Shown piece by piece: positions 1 through 5,496 of a stretch of DNA of 11,831 nucleotides. How positions within the stretch are numbered: position 1 is the stretch's first letter; the number at the start of each line of letters is the position of its first letter. The translations under genes and the position numbers were made by a program. The DNA is taken from positions 7,084,700 to 7,096,530 of the forward strand of contig NZ_CM002285.1 of the NCBI RefSeq assembly GCF_000497445.1, in the 5' to 3' direction. The notes beneath the pieces are model-generated. The model saw nothing but the letters and a program-made list of their open reading frames with translations, was not told where the DNA came from and did no database searches. Source of the stretch: Streptomyces roseochromogenus subsp. oscitans DS 12.976 (GTDB taxonomy: Bacteria > Actinomycetota > Actinomycetes > Streptomycetales > Streptomycetaceae).

Positions 1-267
1 CAGGACGCCGGGCGCGAAGGTGCGCAGGATCAGGGAGTCCAGGCCCGGGGTGGTGCGCAGTTCGGGGTAGGACGTGGACAGCAGCTGTCCGATGCGGTCC
101 AGCCGGAAGCCGTCGACCTTCTCCGTCGACATGCGGCCGCCGACGTACGGGGCCGCCTCGAGGACTGCGGTCGAGATTCCTGCGCTGGTCAGCCGATGGG
201 CCGCCGAGAGTCCGGCGATTCCGGCTCCCACGATGACGACGTCCACCTGGTACGCGGGCTCAAGCAC
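1..267 (-). CDS. FAD-dependent oxidoreductase (amine oxidase/protoporphyrinogen oxidase-like), N-terminal part
   Basis: The 89 visible residues form an N-terminal Rossmann FAD-binding unit. A hydrophobic strand leads into GAGIAGLSAAHRL (GxGxxG at residues 14-19). The acidic ribose-binding Glu is E37 in VLEAA, and G43-G44-R45 is the second dinucleotide motif typical of the amine oxidase/protoporphyrinogen oxidase superfamily. GFRLDRIGQ (53-61) fits the next conserved strand of that group. The start is a GTG at 265-267, chosen because GGAGG lies 6-7 bases upstream on the minus strand and no better start is in frame. The gene continues past position 1, so the substrate domain is not visible and the substrate cannot be named. 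Its upstream region (268-528) carries an unusual repeat array, listed separately. Confidence 0.85.
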   Translation of the reverse strand, partial: MLEPAYQVDVVIVGAGIAGLSAAHRLTSAGISTAVLEAAPYVGGRMSTEKVDGFRLDRIGQLLSTSYPELRTTPGLDSLILRTFAPGVL

Positions 268-329
268 GAGGCCCCTCCTGTGGTTGCGCGGCCGGTGGAG
301 ACGTCATGCCCCCAACAGGCTCCAGGGAT

Positions 330-343
330 ACCCGAGTTCGGGT
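330..343. promoter_or_regulatory. 14-bp inverted repeat ahead of the FAD oxidoreductase gene
   Basis: ACCCGA-GT-TCGGGT is a perfect 6-bp-arm inverted repeat with a 2-base centre. It lies about 63 bp upstream of the GTG start and just downstream of a possible -10 box (346-351). A dimeric repressor site is one reading; a short hairpin in the leader RNA is another. The protein that would bind is unknown. Confidence 0.4.
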
Positions 344-441
344 CGAGGTTAGGTCTGTGAACGGTCACAAACAGTCGCGCATGGACAGAGCACGGTCGCA
401 TGGAGGTCGCATACGGTCACAAGGGGTCGCAGGAGGTCGCA
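341..441. repeat. Helically phased GGTC heptad direct repeats
   Basis: Heptads related to GGTCGCA/GGTCACA begin at 341 (GGTCGAG), 352 (GGTCTGT), 363 (GGTCACA), 373 (AGTCGCG), 383 (GGACAGA, degenerate), 394 (GGTCGCA), 405 (GGTCGCA), 415 (GGTCACA), 425 (GGTCGCA) and 435 (GGTCGCA). The step is always 10 or 11 bp, so all copies face the same side of the helix. They lie upstream of, and partly over, the expected promoter of the minus-strand FAD gene. Heptads on an 11-bp pitch are how SARP activators and the PhoP response regulator bind DNA in Streptomyces. The match to their published consensus sites is only partial, so the binder is not identified. Confidence 0.65.
346..351 (-). promoter_or_regulatory. 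Possible -10 box for the FAD oxidoreductase gene
   Basis: The minus strand reads TAACCT, which fits TAnnnT, and would start a transcript near 339 with a leader of about 72 bases. No good -35 box sits 16-18 bp upstream, where the phased GGTC repeats lie instead. That arrangement would suit an activator-dependent promoter. It rests on pattern only. Confidence 0.3.
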
Positions 442-505
442 GGACATCCCTGGCGTACGTCGGGCCGCCGGGATCGGGTCCGTCAGGCTGCCGAGGCCGA
501 GGGGC

Positions 506-542
506 GTCAGACCGCCCGGACGGGTCCGTCAGGCCGCCCGGA
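506..542. repeat. Imperfect 22-bp tandem duplication across the end of the TIGR01777 gene
   Basis: GTCAGACCGCCCGGA (506-520) and GTCAGGCCGCCCGGA (528-542) differ at one base and are offset by 22 bp. A 14-bp exact repeat, CGGGTCCGTCAGGC, also occurs at 475-488 and 521-534. The right copy holds the last codons and the TGA stop of the minus-strand gene, so its 3' end appears to have been copied into the downstream spacer. With the phased repeats, this accounts for most of the gene-free stretch 268-528. Confidence 0.55.
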
Positions 543-1428
543 TCGCCTCCTCGATCCCCGGGAACGCGAACCGGAACCCCGACTCCAACAGCCGTTTCGG
601 CACCACCCGTTGGCTGCCCAGTACATCCCCGGCCATCTCGCCCAGCACGGCCCGCAGCACCGGCGCCGGTACCGCGAACGGGGCCGGGCGGTGCAGCACG
701 CGCCCCATCGCCGCCGTGATCTCACGGTTCGTCAGCGGCTCGGGAGCCGTGAGGTTGAACGGCCCGGACAGCGTGTCGCCGTCGATGAGAAACCGGAGCG
801 CGGCGACCTCGTCGTGCAGCGAGATGTACGACCAGTACTGCCGCCCGTCGCCCAGCCGCCCCCCGAGCCCCGCGCGGAACAGCGGGAACAGCCGCCCCCA
901 CGCTCCGCCGCCCCGGGCCACCACCAGCCCCGTACGCGCGAACACCGTGCGCACACCCGCCTCCTGCGCGGGCGCCGCCGCCTCCTCCCACTCCACGCAC
1001 AGCGAGGGCAGGAAACCGTCACCCGGCGGCGCCTGCTCGTCCACGACCCGGTCGCCGGTGTCGCCGTAGATGCCGATCGCGCTGCCGCTGACGAAGACCC
1101 GCGGCGGCTCCGGCAGCATGGCCACCGCCTCCGCCAGCGCGGCCGTGCCCAGCACCCGGCTGTCCCGCAGCAGCCGCTTGTACGAGGGTGTCCAGCGCCG
1201 GTCGCCGATCCCGGCCCCGGCCAGATTGACCACCGCGGCGCAGCCGGTCAGCCCGGCCGCGGTCGTTTCGATGGACCGCCCCGCCGGGTCCCAGCAGACC
1301 TCGCCCGGGCCCTCGGCCGCCCGGCGCACCAGCCGGACCACCTCGTGCCCGTCCGCCGTCAGGGACCTGACCAGAGCGCTGCCGATGAGCCCGGACGAGC
1401 CGGCCACCGCGATACGGAGACGTTCCAT
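529..1428 (-). CDS. TIGR01777 family NAD(P)-binding epimerase-like protein
   Basis: The 299-residue length is typical of the family (E. coli YfcH relatives). Residues 5-16 carry the Rossmann motif, with G10, G13 and G16. SGSAIGIYG (114-122) includes the SDR-type Tyr121. RTGLVV, the run GGGAWGRLFPLF and YWSYISLHDEVAALRFL (198-214) are family hallmarks. The last 50 residues (from about 250, with GSQRVVPKRLLESGF) match the C-terminal DUF1731 segment. The reading frame is open for another 110 codons upstream. The ATG at 1426-1428 was chosen because it begins exactly at the Rossmann strand and has GGAG just upstream, though the spacing is short. The biological substrate of this family is not established. 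Divergent from the GNAT gene with 65 bp between them. Confidence 0.9.
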   Translation of the reverse strand: MERLRIAVAGSSGLIGSALVRSLTADGHEVVRLVRRAAEGPGEVCWDPAGRSIETTAAGLTGCAAVVNLAGAGIGDRRWTPSYKRLLRDSRVLGTAALAEAVAMLPEPPRVFVSGSAIGIYGDTGDRVVDEQAPPGDGFLPSLCVEWEEAAAPAQEAGVRTVFARTGLVVARGGGAWGRLFPLFRAGLGGRLGDGRQYWSYISLHDEVAALRFLIDGDTLSGPFNLTAPEPLTNREITAAMGRVLHRPAPFAVPAPVLRAVLGEMAGDVLGSQRVVPKRLLESGFRFAFPGIEEAIRAA

Positions 1429-1480
1429 GGCTCCAGCATGCCCGCGCCAAAACCCCAGGAGGTGCTGGGGACACCCGTCG

Positions 1481-1486
1481 TAGGGT
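1481..1486 (+). promoter_or_regulatory. Possible -10 box giving a leaderless GNAT transcript
   Basis: TAGGGT ends 7 bases before the ATG at 1494, so a transcript started from it would begin at or next to the start codon. No convincing -35 box is seen 17-18 bp upstream. AGGAGG at 1458-1463 is too far away (30 bases) to serve this ATG. Leaderless mRNAs are common in Streptomyces. Confidence 0.35.
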
Positions 1487-1493
1487 GACCGCC

Positions 1494-1973
1494 ATGCCGG
1501 AGCCATCCATACGCGTCGCCGTCGCCGGGGACGAGGAGGCACTCGCCCTCCTCGACCGCGCCACCTGGTCCACCCTGCACGCCGTCTCGCCGCCACCGCA
1601 GGGGCCGTTCTTCGACGAGCGGCACGTCCCGGGGGACTACCTGGTCGCCGAGGCCGACGGCCGCGTCGTCGGCTACATCCGCATCGCCCGCCCCACCCCG
1701 CTCGCCTCGAACGCACACGTGCTCCAGATCCAGGGCCTCGCCGTCGCCGACGAGGCACGCGGGCAGGGCCTCGGGCGCGCGCTGATCCGGGCCGCCGCCG
1801 AGGAGGCGCGCAGCCGCGGAGCCCGGCGGCTGACCCTGCGCGTGCTCGGGCACAACGCCCCGGCCCGCGCGCTGTACGAGTCCGAGGGGTTCGCCGTCGA
1901 GGGCGTGCAGCCGGAGGAGTTCCTCCTCGACGGCGCCTACGTCGACGACGTACTCATGGGCCGCACACTGTGA
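1494..1973 (+). CDS. GNAT family N-acetyltransferase
   Basis: This 159-residue single-domain protein transfers acetyl from acetyl-CoA to an amine whose identity cannot be read from the sequence. The acetyl-CoA pyrophosphate loop is R89-G90-Q91-G92-L93-G94 in ADEARGQGLGRALI (motif A), preceded by the strand LQIQGLAV. Motif B is N121-A-P-A-R-A-L-Y128-E-S-E-G-F, resembling RimI-type enzymes, with Tyr128 the usual general acid. The start is uncertain: a GTG at 1485 would add three residues. I prefer the ATG at 1494 because of the leaderless promoter pattern. It converges with the MarP gene, with only 10 bp between the two stop codons. Confidence 0.9.
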   Translation: MPEPSIRVAVAGDEEALALLDRATWSTLHAVSPPPQGPFFDERHVPGDYLVAEADGRVVGYIRIARPTPLASNAHVLQIQGLAVADEARGQGLGRALIRAAAEEARSRGARRLTLRVLGHNAPARALYESEGFAVEGVQPEEFLLDGAYVDDVLMGRTL

Positions 1974-1983
1974 CGGACGGGCC

Positions 1984-3168
1984 CTAGGAGCTGACCAGCT
2001 GGCCCGTGTCCACCGGCACCGTCGCCATGGCCGCGCGCCGTGCGTCGCCCGCCACCTCGTCCGCCGTCAGCACATACCCCGTCTCGGCGTCCGAGGTGGA
2101 GCGGGCGAAGACCACCCCGAACACCTTGCCGCGCGTGGTCAGCAGCGGGCCGCCGGAGTTGCCCGGGCGGACCGTGGAGCGGATCGAGTAGATGTCCCGG
2201 GTGACCGTGGCGTCGTTGTAGATGTTCTGCCCGGTGGCCTGGACCCGGCTCGCCACCGTCGCCGCCTGGAGGTTCAGTCCGCCGTCCTGCGGATAGCCCG
2301 CGACCACCGCCGAGTCGCCGCGCGCCGCGGTCGTGTCGAAGCGCAGCACCGGGGCGTGCAGGCCCGGCACATACAGCACCGCCACGTCCCGGTCGGGGTC
2401 GAAGAGCACCACCCGGGCCTCGTACGACTCCCCGACCCCGCCGACCCGCACGCTGGGCTGGTCGATGCCCGCCACCACATGGGCGTTGGTCATCACATGC
2501 TGTGCGGCGTAGACGAAACCGCTGCCCTCGCGGCCCTCGTTGCCCGACACGCCCTCGATCTTGACCGTGCTCAGCTTCGCGGCGCTGGTCGCCGCCGGTG
2601 TGACGCTGTCGCCGGAGGGGCGGGCCACCCGGGCCGTCGACTCGTTCTCGAACGGGTTGAAGACCTGCGGGAAACCGGCTTCGGTCAGCGCCGACGTGGC
2701 TCGCGAGAACCACGCGGGCGTGGTGTCCGGCATCGCCTGCTGCACCGCGCCCAGCAGCGTCGAGTTCCGTATCGCCGCCCCCAGCGTCTGGGACGGGGCC
2801 GCGCCCAGCACGCTCGCCGCCACCCAGGCCACGATCAGCACGGCGATCGAGTTCGCCGCCGCGCCCCCTATCCCGTCCACGACCCGCAGCGGGCCCCGGT
2901 CCAGCTCCCCGCGCAGCCGCAGCGCCAGCCGGCCCGCCAGCTCGTGCCCCACCACGGCCGGCACCAGGACCGTCACCACCGCGAGCACTGTCGCCTGGGC
3001 CGTGCCGCGCTCCGCCAGGCCGGTCACCCAGGGCAGCACCCACACACCGACGACGGCGCCGCCGACGAACCCGGCCAGCGAGACACAGCCGGCCACCAGG
3101 CCGCGCCGGTAACCGGACGCCGCGTAGACGAGGATCACCAGCACAAGCACCAGGTCGAGCAGGTCCAC
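1984..3168 (-). CDS. MarP-family membrane-anchored periplasmic serine protease
   Basis: The 394-residue protein has a CvpA/colicin V production-like membrane half with four hydrophobic segments (about 4-19, 27-48, 58-75 and 98-122). A linker follows, then a chymotrypsin-like protease domain from about 200. The catalytic triad reads H230 (MTNAHVVAG), D261 (DPDRDVAVLYVPG) and S338 (RPGNSGGPL). This is the layout of Mycobacterium tuberculosis MarP (Rv3671c), which is needed for acid and oxidative stress resistance. The GTG start at 3166-3168 has AGGCGG about 5 bases upstream and begins right at the first membrane helix. From memory, Rv3671c has a disulfide in its protease domain. Here the only cysteine is C28, in a membrane segment, so that bond cannot form. 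Divergent from the amidase gene, 203 bp apart. Confidence 0.9.
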   Translation of the reverse strand: MDLLDLVLVLVILVYAASGYRRGLVAGCVSLAGFVGGAVVGVWVLPWVTGLAERGTAQATVLAVVTVLVPAVVGHELAGRLALRLRGELDRGPLRVVDGIGGAAANSIAVLIVAWVAASVLGAAPSQTLGAAIRNSTLLGAVQQAMPDTTPAWFSRATSALTEAGFPQVFNPFENESTARVARPSGDSVTPAATSAAKLSTVKIEGVSGNEGREGSGFVYAAQHVMTNAHVVAGIDQPSVRVGGVGESYEARVVLFDPDRDVAVLYVPGLHAPVLRFDTTAARGDSAVVAGYPQDGGLNLQAATVASRVQATGQNIYNDATVTRDIYSIRSTVRPGNSGGPLLTTRGKVFGVVFARSTSDAETGYVLTADEVAGDARRAAMATVPVDTGQLVSS

Positions 3169-3371
3169 GGAGCCGCCTTTCTCTCGGACCCCTCAGTACG
3201 GACGGGACGGGCCCGGTGATCAGTCACCCACCCACACGCGAGAACGGCCACCGGGCGGCGAACCGGCCACGTATGTGTGTACCCCCAGAAACGTTCCGGA
3301 CCGGGACGATGGTTCCGCCAGGTGGCACAGCGCACATCGCGGGCGGGGCCCGGCGGCCAGAGAGTGGGATC
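3169..3371. promoter_or_regulatory. Divergent control region between the protease and amidase genes
   Basis: These 203 bp separate the two gene starts and must hold promoters in both directions. I could not pick a confident -35/-10 pair on either strand. The plus-strand amidase frame is open back to a GTG at 3216, so part of this spacer could be coding if a start upstream of 3372 is used. The AT-rich patch around 3270-3295 is the likeliest promoter location. Confidence 0.35.
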
Positions 3372-4586
3372 ATGTTCGCCCTCCGAAGAACACTGGAGAA
3401 GCCCGGGAGCCCGCACATATCGGGGACACCGGGGACCGACACATCCGGAACCCGGCCGACGCCGGGGACACCGCAGACCGAGACGCCGGAGCCGCCGGGG
3501 CCGACAGAGAGATCGGAGCCACCGGGGCCGGCGGAGAGACCGAAGCCATCTGAGCCACCCGAGCCACCCGATCCCCCGGGCATACCGGAGCTGCCGGGGA
3601 CCCCGCGGACGCCGGAGCCGCCGGAGACACCGCGCACGCCGGGTGCGCCGGGGACATGGAGCCGGTTCCGCCGGCGCATACCCGGTCCCCTGCTGGTGCT
3701 GCTCGGCTGTCTGCCCGGCCTGGTGGCGGTCGTCGCGCTCGCCCTGAGCGCCCGTGGCGTCGAGCACACCGCTGTGGCCGGCCTCGACGGGGACGAGCCG
3801 GTCCCGGCCCGCGCCCCGGCTGGCCACCGCGCCGCCCGGCCGCACATCGTGCCCCGCTCCGTCTGGCTGGGCACCACCGGACGCACCCAGCCGCCCCCGC
3901 GCTACGACGACAAGGTGGTCGCCGTCTTCCTCCACCACACCGACTCGCCGGGCGGCTACGACTGCGCCGACGTACCGAAGATCATCCGTCACCTGTACGC
4001 CGGCCAGATCGGTGACCGCCGCTGGGACGACATCGGCTACAACTTTCTGGTCGACCGCTGCGGCACCATCTACGAAGGCCGCGCCGGAGGCGCCGAGCGG
4101 GCCGTCATCGGCGCCCACACCATGGGCTTCAACCACCGCACCGCCGGTATCGCCGCGATCGGCACCTTCACCGCCGGGGTCCCCGTGCCCAAGGCCATGA
4201 CCGACGCGATCGCCGCCCTGGCCGCCTGGAAGCTCGGCCTCGCCGACATCGACCCGCGCACGAGCGTCCGCCTGGTCTCCAGCAACAGCCTCAGCCGTTT
4301 CAAGGTCGGCGCCTCCGTCACCCTGCCCGCCCTGGCCGGCCACAAGGACGGCTTCATGACCAACTGTCCCGGCGCCGCCCTCACCGCCCGCCTCCCCGAG
4401 ATCAGGGAACAGGCCGCCCGTCTCCAGGGCCGCACCACCCCGGCTGTGCCCAGCCGGATCATTCCGGTTCTTCCGGGCCGGGCCGGCCCCGCTTATCCGG
4501 GCTGGACCGCCCCCGCTCACCCGGGCCCGGTCGCCCCCGTTCTCCCGGGCCGGACGGCTCCCGCGCCGCTCACAGGAACCCCCTAG
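3372..4586 (+). CDS. Membrane-anchored PGRP / N-acetylmuramoyl-L-alanine amidase
   Basis: The 404-residue protein has a basic N-terminus, then a Pro/Thr/Glu-rich cytoplasmic stretch (about 11-95). One transmembrane segment follows at 103-127 (RRIPGPLLVLLGCLPGLV), placing the rest outside the cell. The peptidoglycan recognition/amidase fold spans about 157-354. H188-H189 (FLHHTDSPGG), Y223 (IGYNFLVDRCGTIYEGR), H249 (GAHTMG), and H324 and C332 (GHKDGFMTNCPG) are the expected zinc and catalytic residues, so it should cleave the muramic acid-L-Ala bond. The tail (355-404) is Pro/Ala/Gly-rich with repeats. I chose the ATG at 3372, which follows a GAGAGTGGGA purine stretch and gives a basic start. 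GTG 3216 would add 52 residues of poor quality. The neighbouring protease suggests a shared cell-wall role. Confidence 0.88.
   Translation: MFALRRTLEKPGSPHISGTPGTDTSGTRPTPGTPQTETPEPPGPTERSEPPGPAERPKPSEPPEPPDPPGIPELPGTPRTPEPPETPRTPGAPGTWSRFRRRIPGPLLVLLGCLPGLVAVVALALSARGVEHTAVAGLDGDEPVPARAPAGHRAARPHIVPRSVWLGTTGRTQPPPRYDDKVVAVFLHHTDSPGGYDCADVPKIIRHLYAGQIGDRRWDDIGYNFLVDRCGTIYEGRAGGAERAVIGAHTMGFNHRTAGIAAIGTFTAGVPVPKAMTDAIAALAAWKLGLADIDPRTSVRLVSSNSLSRFKVGASVTLPALAGHKDGFMTNCPGAALTARLPEIREQAARLQGRTTPAVPSRIIPVLPGRAGPAYPGWTAPAHPGPVAPVLPGRTAPAPLTGTP
3420..3657 (+). repeat. Degenerate CCGGAGCC/CCGGGG coding repeats (Pro/Glu/Thr-rich stretch)
   Basis: Short imperfect repeats built around CCGGAGCC and CCGGGGAC encode PEPP, PGTP, PETPRTP and similar units in the cytoplasmic arm of the amidase. 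The other strand reads as Gly-Xaa-Yaa, collagen-like, but that frame has no independent support. Such tracts expand and contract easily, so length variation between strains is expected. Confidence 0.6.
4464..4563 (+). repeat. Repeated PVLPGR unit in the amidase tail
   Basis: The coding sequence for PVLPGRAGPA (from 4464) recurs as PVLPGRTAPA (from about 4536), with APAHPGP-like units between. This is a disordered Pro-rich tail after the amidase domain and may span or contact the cell wall. No known wall-anchoring motif such as LPxTG is present. Confidence 0.5.
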
Positions 4587-4670
4587 GCGCCACGCAGCCT
4601 TCTCCGAGCCCCGCGCCGTACGGTCGGGGACGTCACCAGCCGACCAGAGGTGATCACGGAGGTGGGGATC

Positions 4671-4910
4671 ATGAACAGCACTCGTACGCACGCCGGGACC
4701 ACGGAGCGGACCCGGATCCGCCGGGCACCGACCGCGCGCGGTCCCTGGGCGGCGCTCTGCGCGGCCGCCACCGTCGTCCTCGGCCCCGCCGCGGCCACCG
4801 CGTCCGCCCTCGACCAGGCCAACGCCGCGCCGCTGCATCACGCGGTGCGGACCGACCAGAGCGAGGCCTGGCTGCCGGCCGACGCCACCCGCGGGCGCAC
4901 GGCCGGCTGA
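4671..4910 (+). CDS. Small exported protein, unknown function
   Basis: The 79-residue frame has a clear signal-peptide shape. A basic n-region (RTRIRR, about 20-25) leads to a hydrophobic core, WAALCAAATVVLGPAAATASA (about 33-53), with a likely signal peptidase site after ATASA or ANA. That leaves a mature peptide of only about 20-25 residues with no cysteines or recognisable domain. The ATG at 4671 has GGAGG (4658-4662) eight bases upstream, which decides the start over the GTG at 4650. It follows the amidase gene by 84 bp on the same strand and could be co-transcribed. Codon use is typical for the region. The function is unknown, and the frame could be only a marginal gene. Confidence 0.6.
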   Translation: MNSTRTHAGTTERTRIRRAPTARGPWAALCAAATVVLGPAAATASALDQANAAPLHHAVRTDQSEAWLPADATRGRTAG

Positions 4911-4922
4911 GCCGGGGCCGGC
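4902..4922. terminator. Possible bidirectional stem-loop between convergent genes
   Basis: GCCGGC at 4902-4907 can pair with GCCGGC at 4917-4922 across a 9-base loop. An alternative pairs CCGGC with GCCGG around TGA. It sits exactly between two convergent stop codons. There is no U-tract on either side, so the assignment is weak. Confidence 0.3.
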
Positions 4923-5440
4923 TACTCCCGGAAGCGGTCCCACAGCCGCGGAAACCGTTCGGCGAGGGCCCGCTCGTTCTCGAAGTCCAACGGCGTGCCC
5001 TCGGGCTCGGCGGGCGCCGGGGCGATGCCCAGGTCCGGTGCGACGGTGCCGGTCAGCTGCTCGTAGGCCTCGTCCGCCGCATAGCCCAGCTCCTCGCCGT
5101 CGCCGTCGATCTCCTCGTCGAACTCGCCCAGCAGCTCGGCCAGCGAGTCCGGCTCGTGCACGGCGCCCTCGTAGACCTCCCGGCCCTGGCCGATCAGCCA
5201 GCAGCGGAAGAAGTCGAACGCGTCGTCGCTGGCCCCGTCCAGCAACACCCAGGCGGCGCCCCACAGGTCCCAGCGGTAGGCGCGGTTGTAACGGGCCTCG
5301 AAGTGACGGGCGAAGTCCAGGACCAGCTCGGGGTCCATCTGGAGCAGCCGGTCCACGAGCACGTCGGCCTGTTCCTCCGGGTCGCCCTCGGCACTCTCGC
5401 GGGCGGCGTCGATCAGCTCCCAGAACTCCGTCTCGTCCAT
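4922..5440 (-). CDS. DUF4240 domain-containing protein
   Basis: The protein of about 172 residues is soluble and strongly acidic, with no signal peptide or membrane segment. It opens with MDETEFWELIDAARES, the usual start of DUF4240 proteins. The family core follows: LVDRLLQMDPELVLDF, then AYRWDLWGAAWVLLDGASDD and FDFFRCWLIGQGREVYEGA, and last the Asp/Glu-rich ELLGEFDEEIDGDGEELGYAADEAYEQLTG. The family has no established function. The start is either ATG 5440 or GTG 5443. The only strong Shine-Dalgarno site (5459-5463) is 18 or 15 bases away and instead suits a mini-ORF that ends on this ATG. It lies 53 bp downstream of the WYL regulator on the same strand and may be co-transcribed with it. 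Confidence 0.85.
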   Translation of the reverse strand: MDETEFWELIDAARESAEGDPEEQADVLVDRLLQMDPELVLDFARHFEARYNRAYRWDLWGAAWVLLDGASDDAFDFFRCWLIGQGREVYEGAVHEPDSLAELLGEFDEEIDGDGEELGYAADEAYEQLTGTVAPDLGIAPAPAEPEGTPLDFENERALAERFPRLWDRFRE

Positions 5441-5454
5441 CACGGCACCAGCAT
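5440..5454 (-). other. Five-codon mini-ORF (MLVP-stop) overlapping the DUF4240 start
   Basis: The minus strand reads ATG CTG GTG CCG TGA. GGAGG (5459-5463) lies 4 bases before this ATG, and the TGA shares its A with the ATG of the DUF4240 gene (TGATG). This looks like a translational coupling arrangement, in which ribosomes loaded on the mini-ORF restart on the main gene. It could also be chance. Confidence 0.35.
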
Positions 5455-5496
5455 CGGGCCTCCACCCGTGGGACGCACGTGGAGTAAGGCGGATCG

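Noticed and set aside
356..369. TGTGA-ACGG-TCACA as a CRP-type site
   Set aside because: The arms match, but the spacer is 4 bases instead of the 6 needed for E. coli or Streptomyces Crp sites. The two halves are better explained by the heptad repeats.
1429..1758. 110-codon N-terminal extension of the TIGR01777 protein
   Set aside because: It is Arg/Gly-rich, antisense to the GNAT gene and lies outside the family's usual length. The Rossmann fold starts at the ATG at 1428.
3224..3886. Collagen-like Gly-rich protein on the minus strand
   Set aside because: The Gly-Xaa-Yaa look arises from reading the Pro/Glu/Thr repeats of the amidase backwards. There is no supported start, and the plus strand carries a complete gene.
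3135..5465. Minus-strand open frame of 776 codons across the amidase and DUF4240 genes
   Set aside because: It has low-complexity Arg/Gly/Ala content and overlaps three well-supported genes in other frames.
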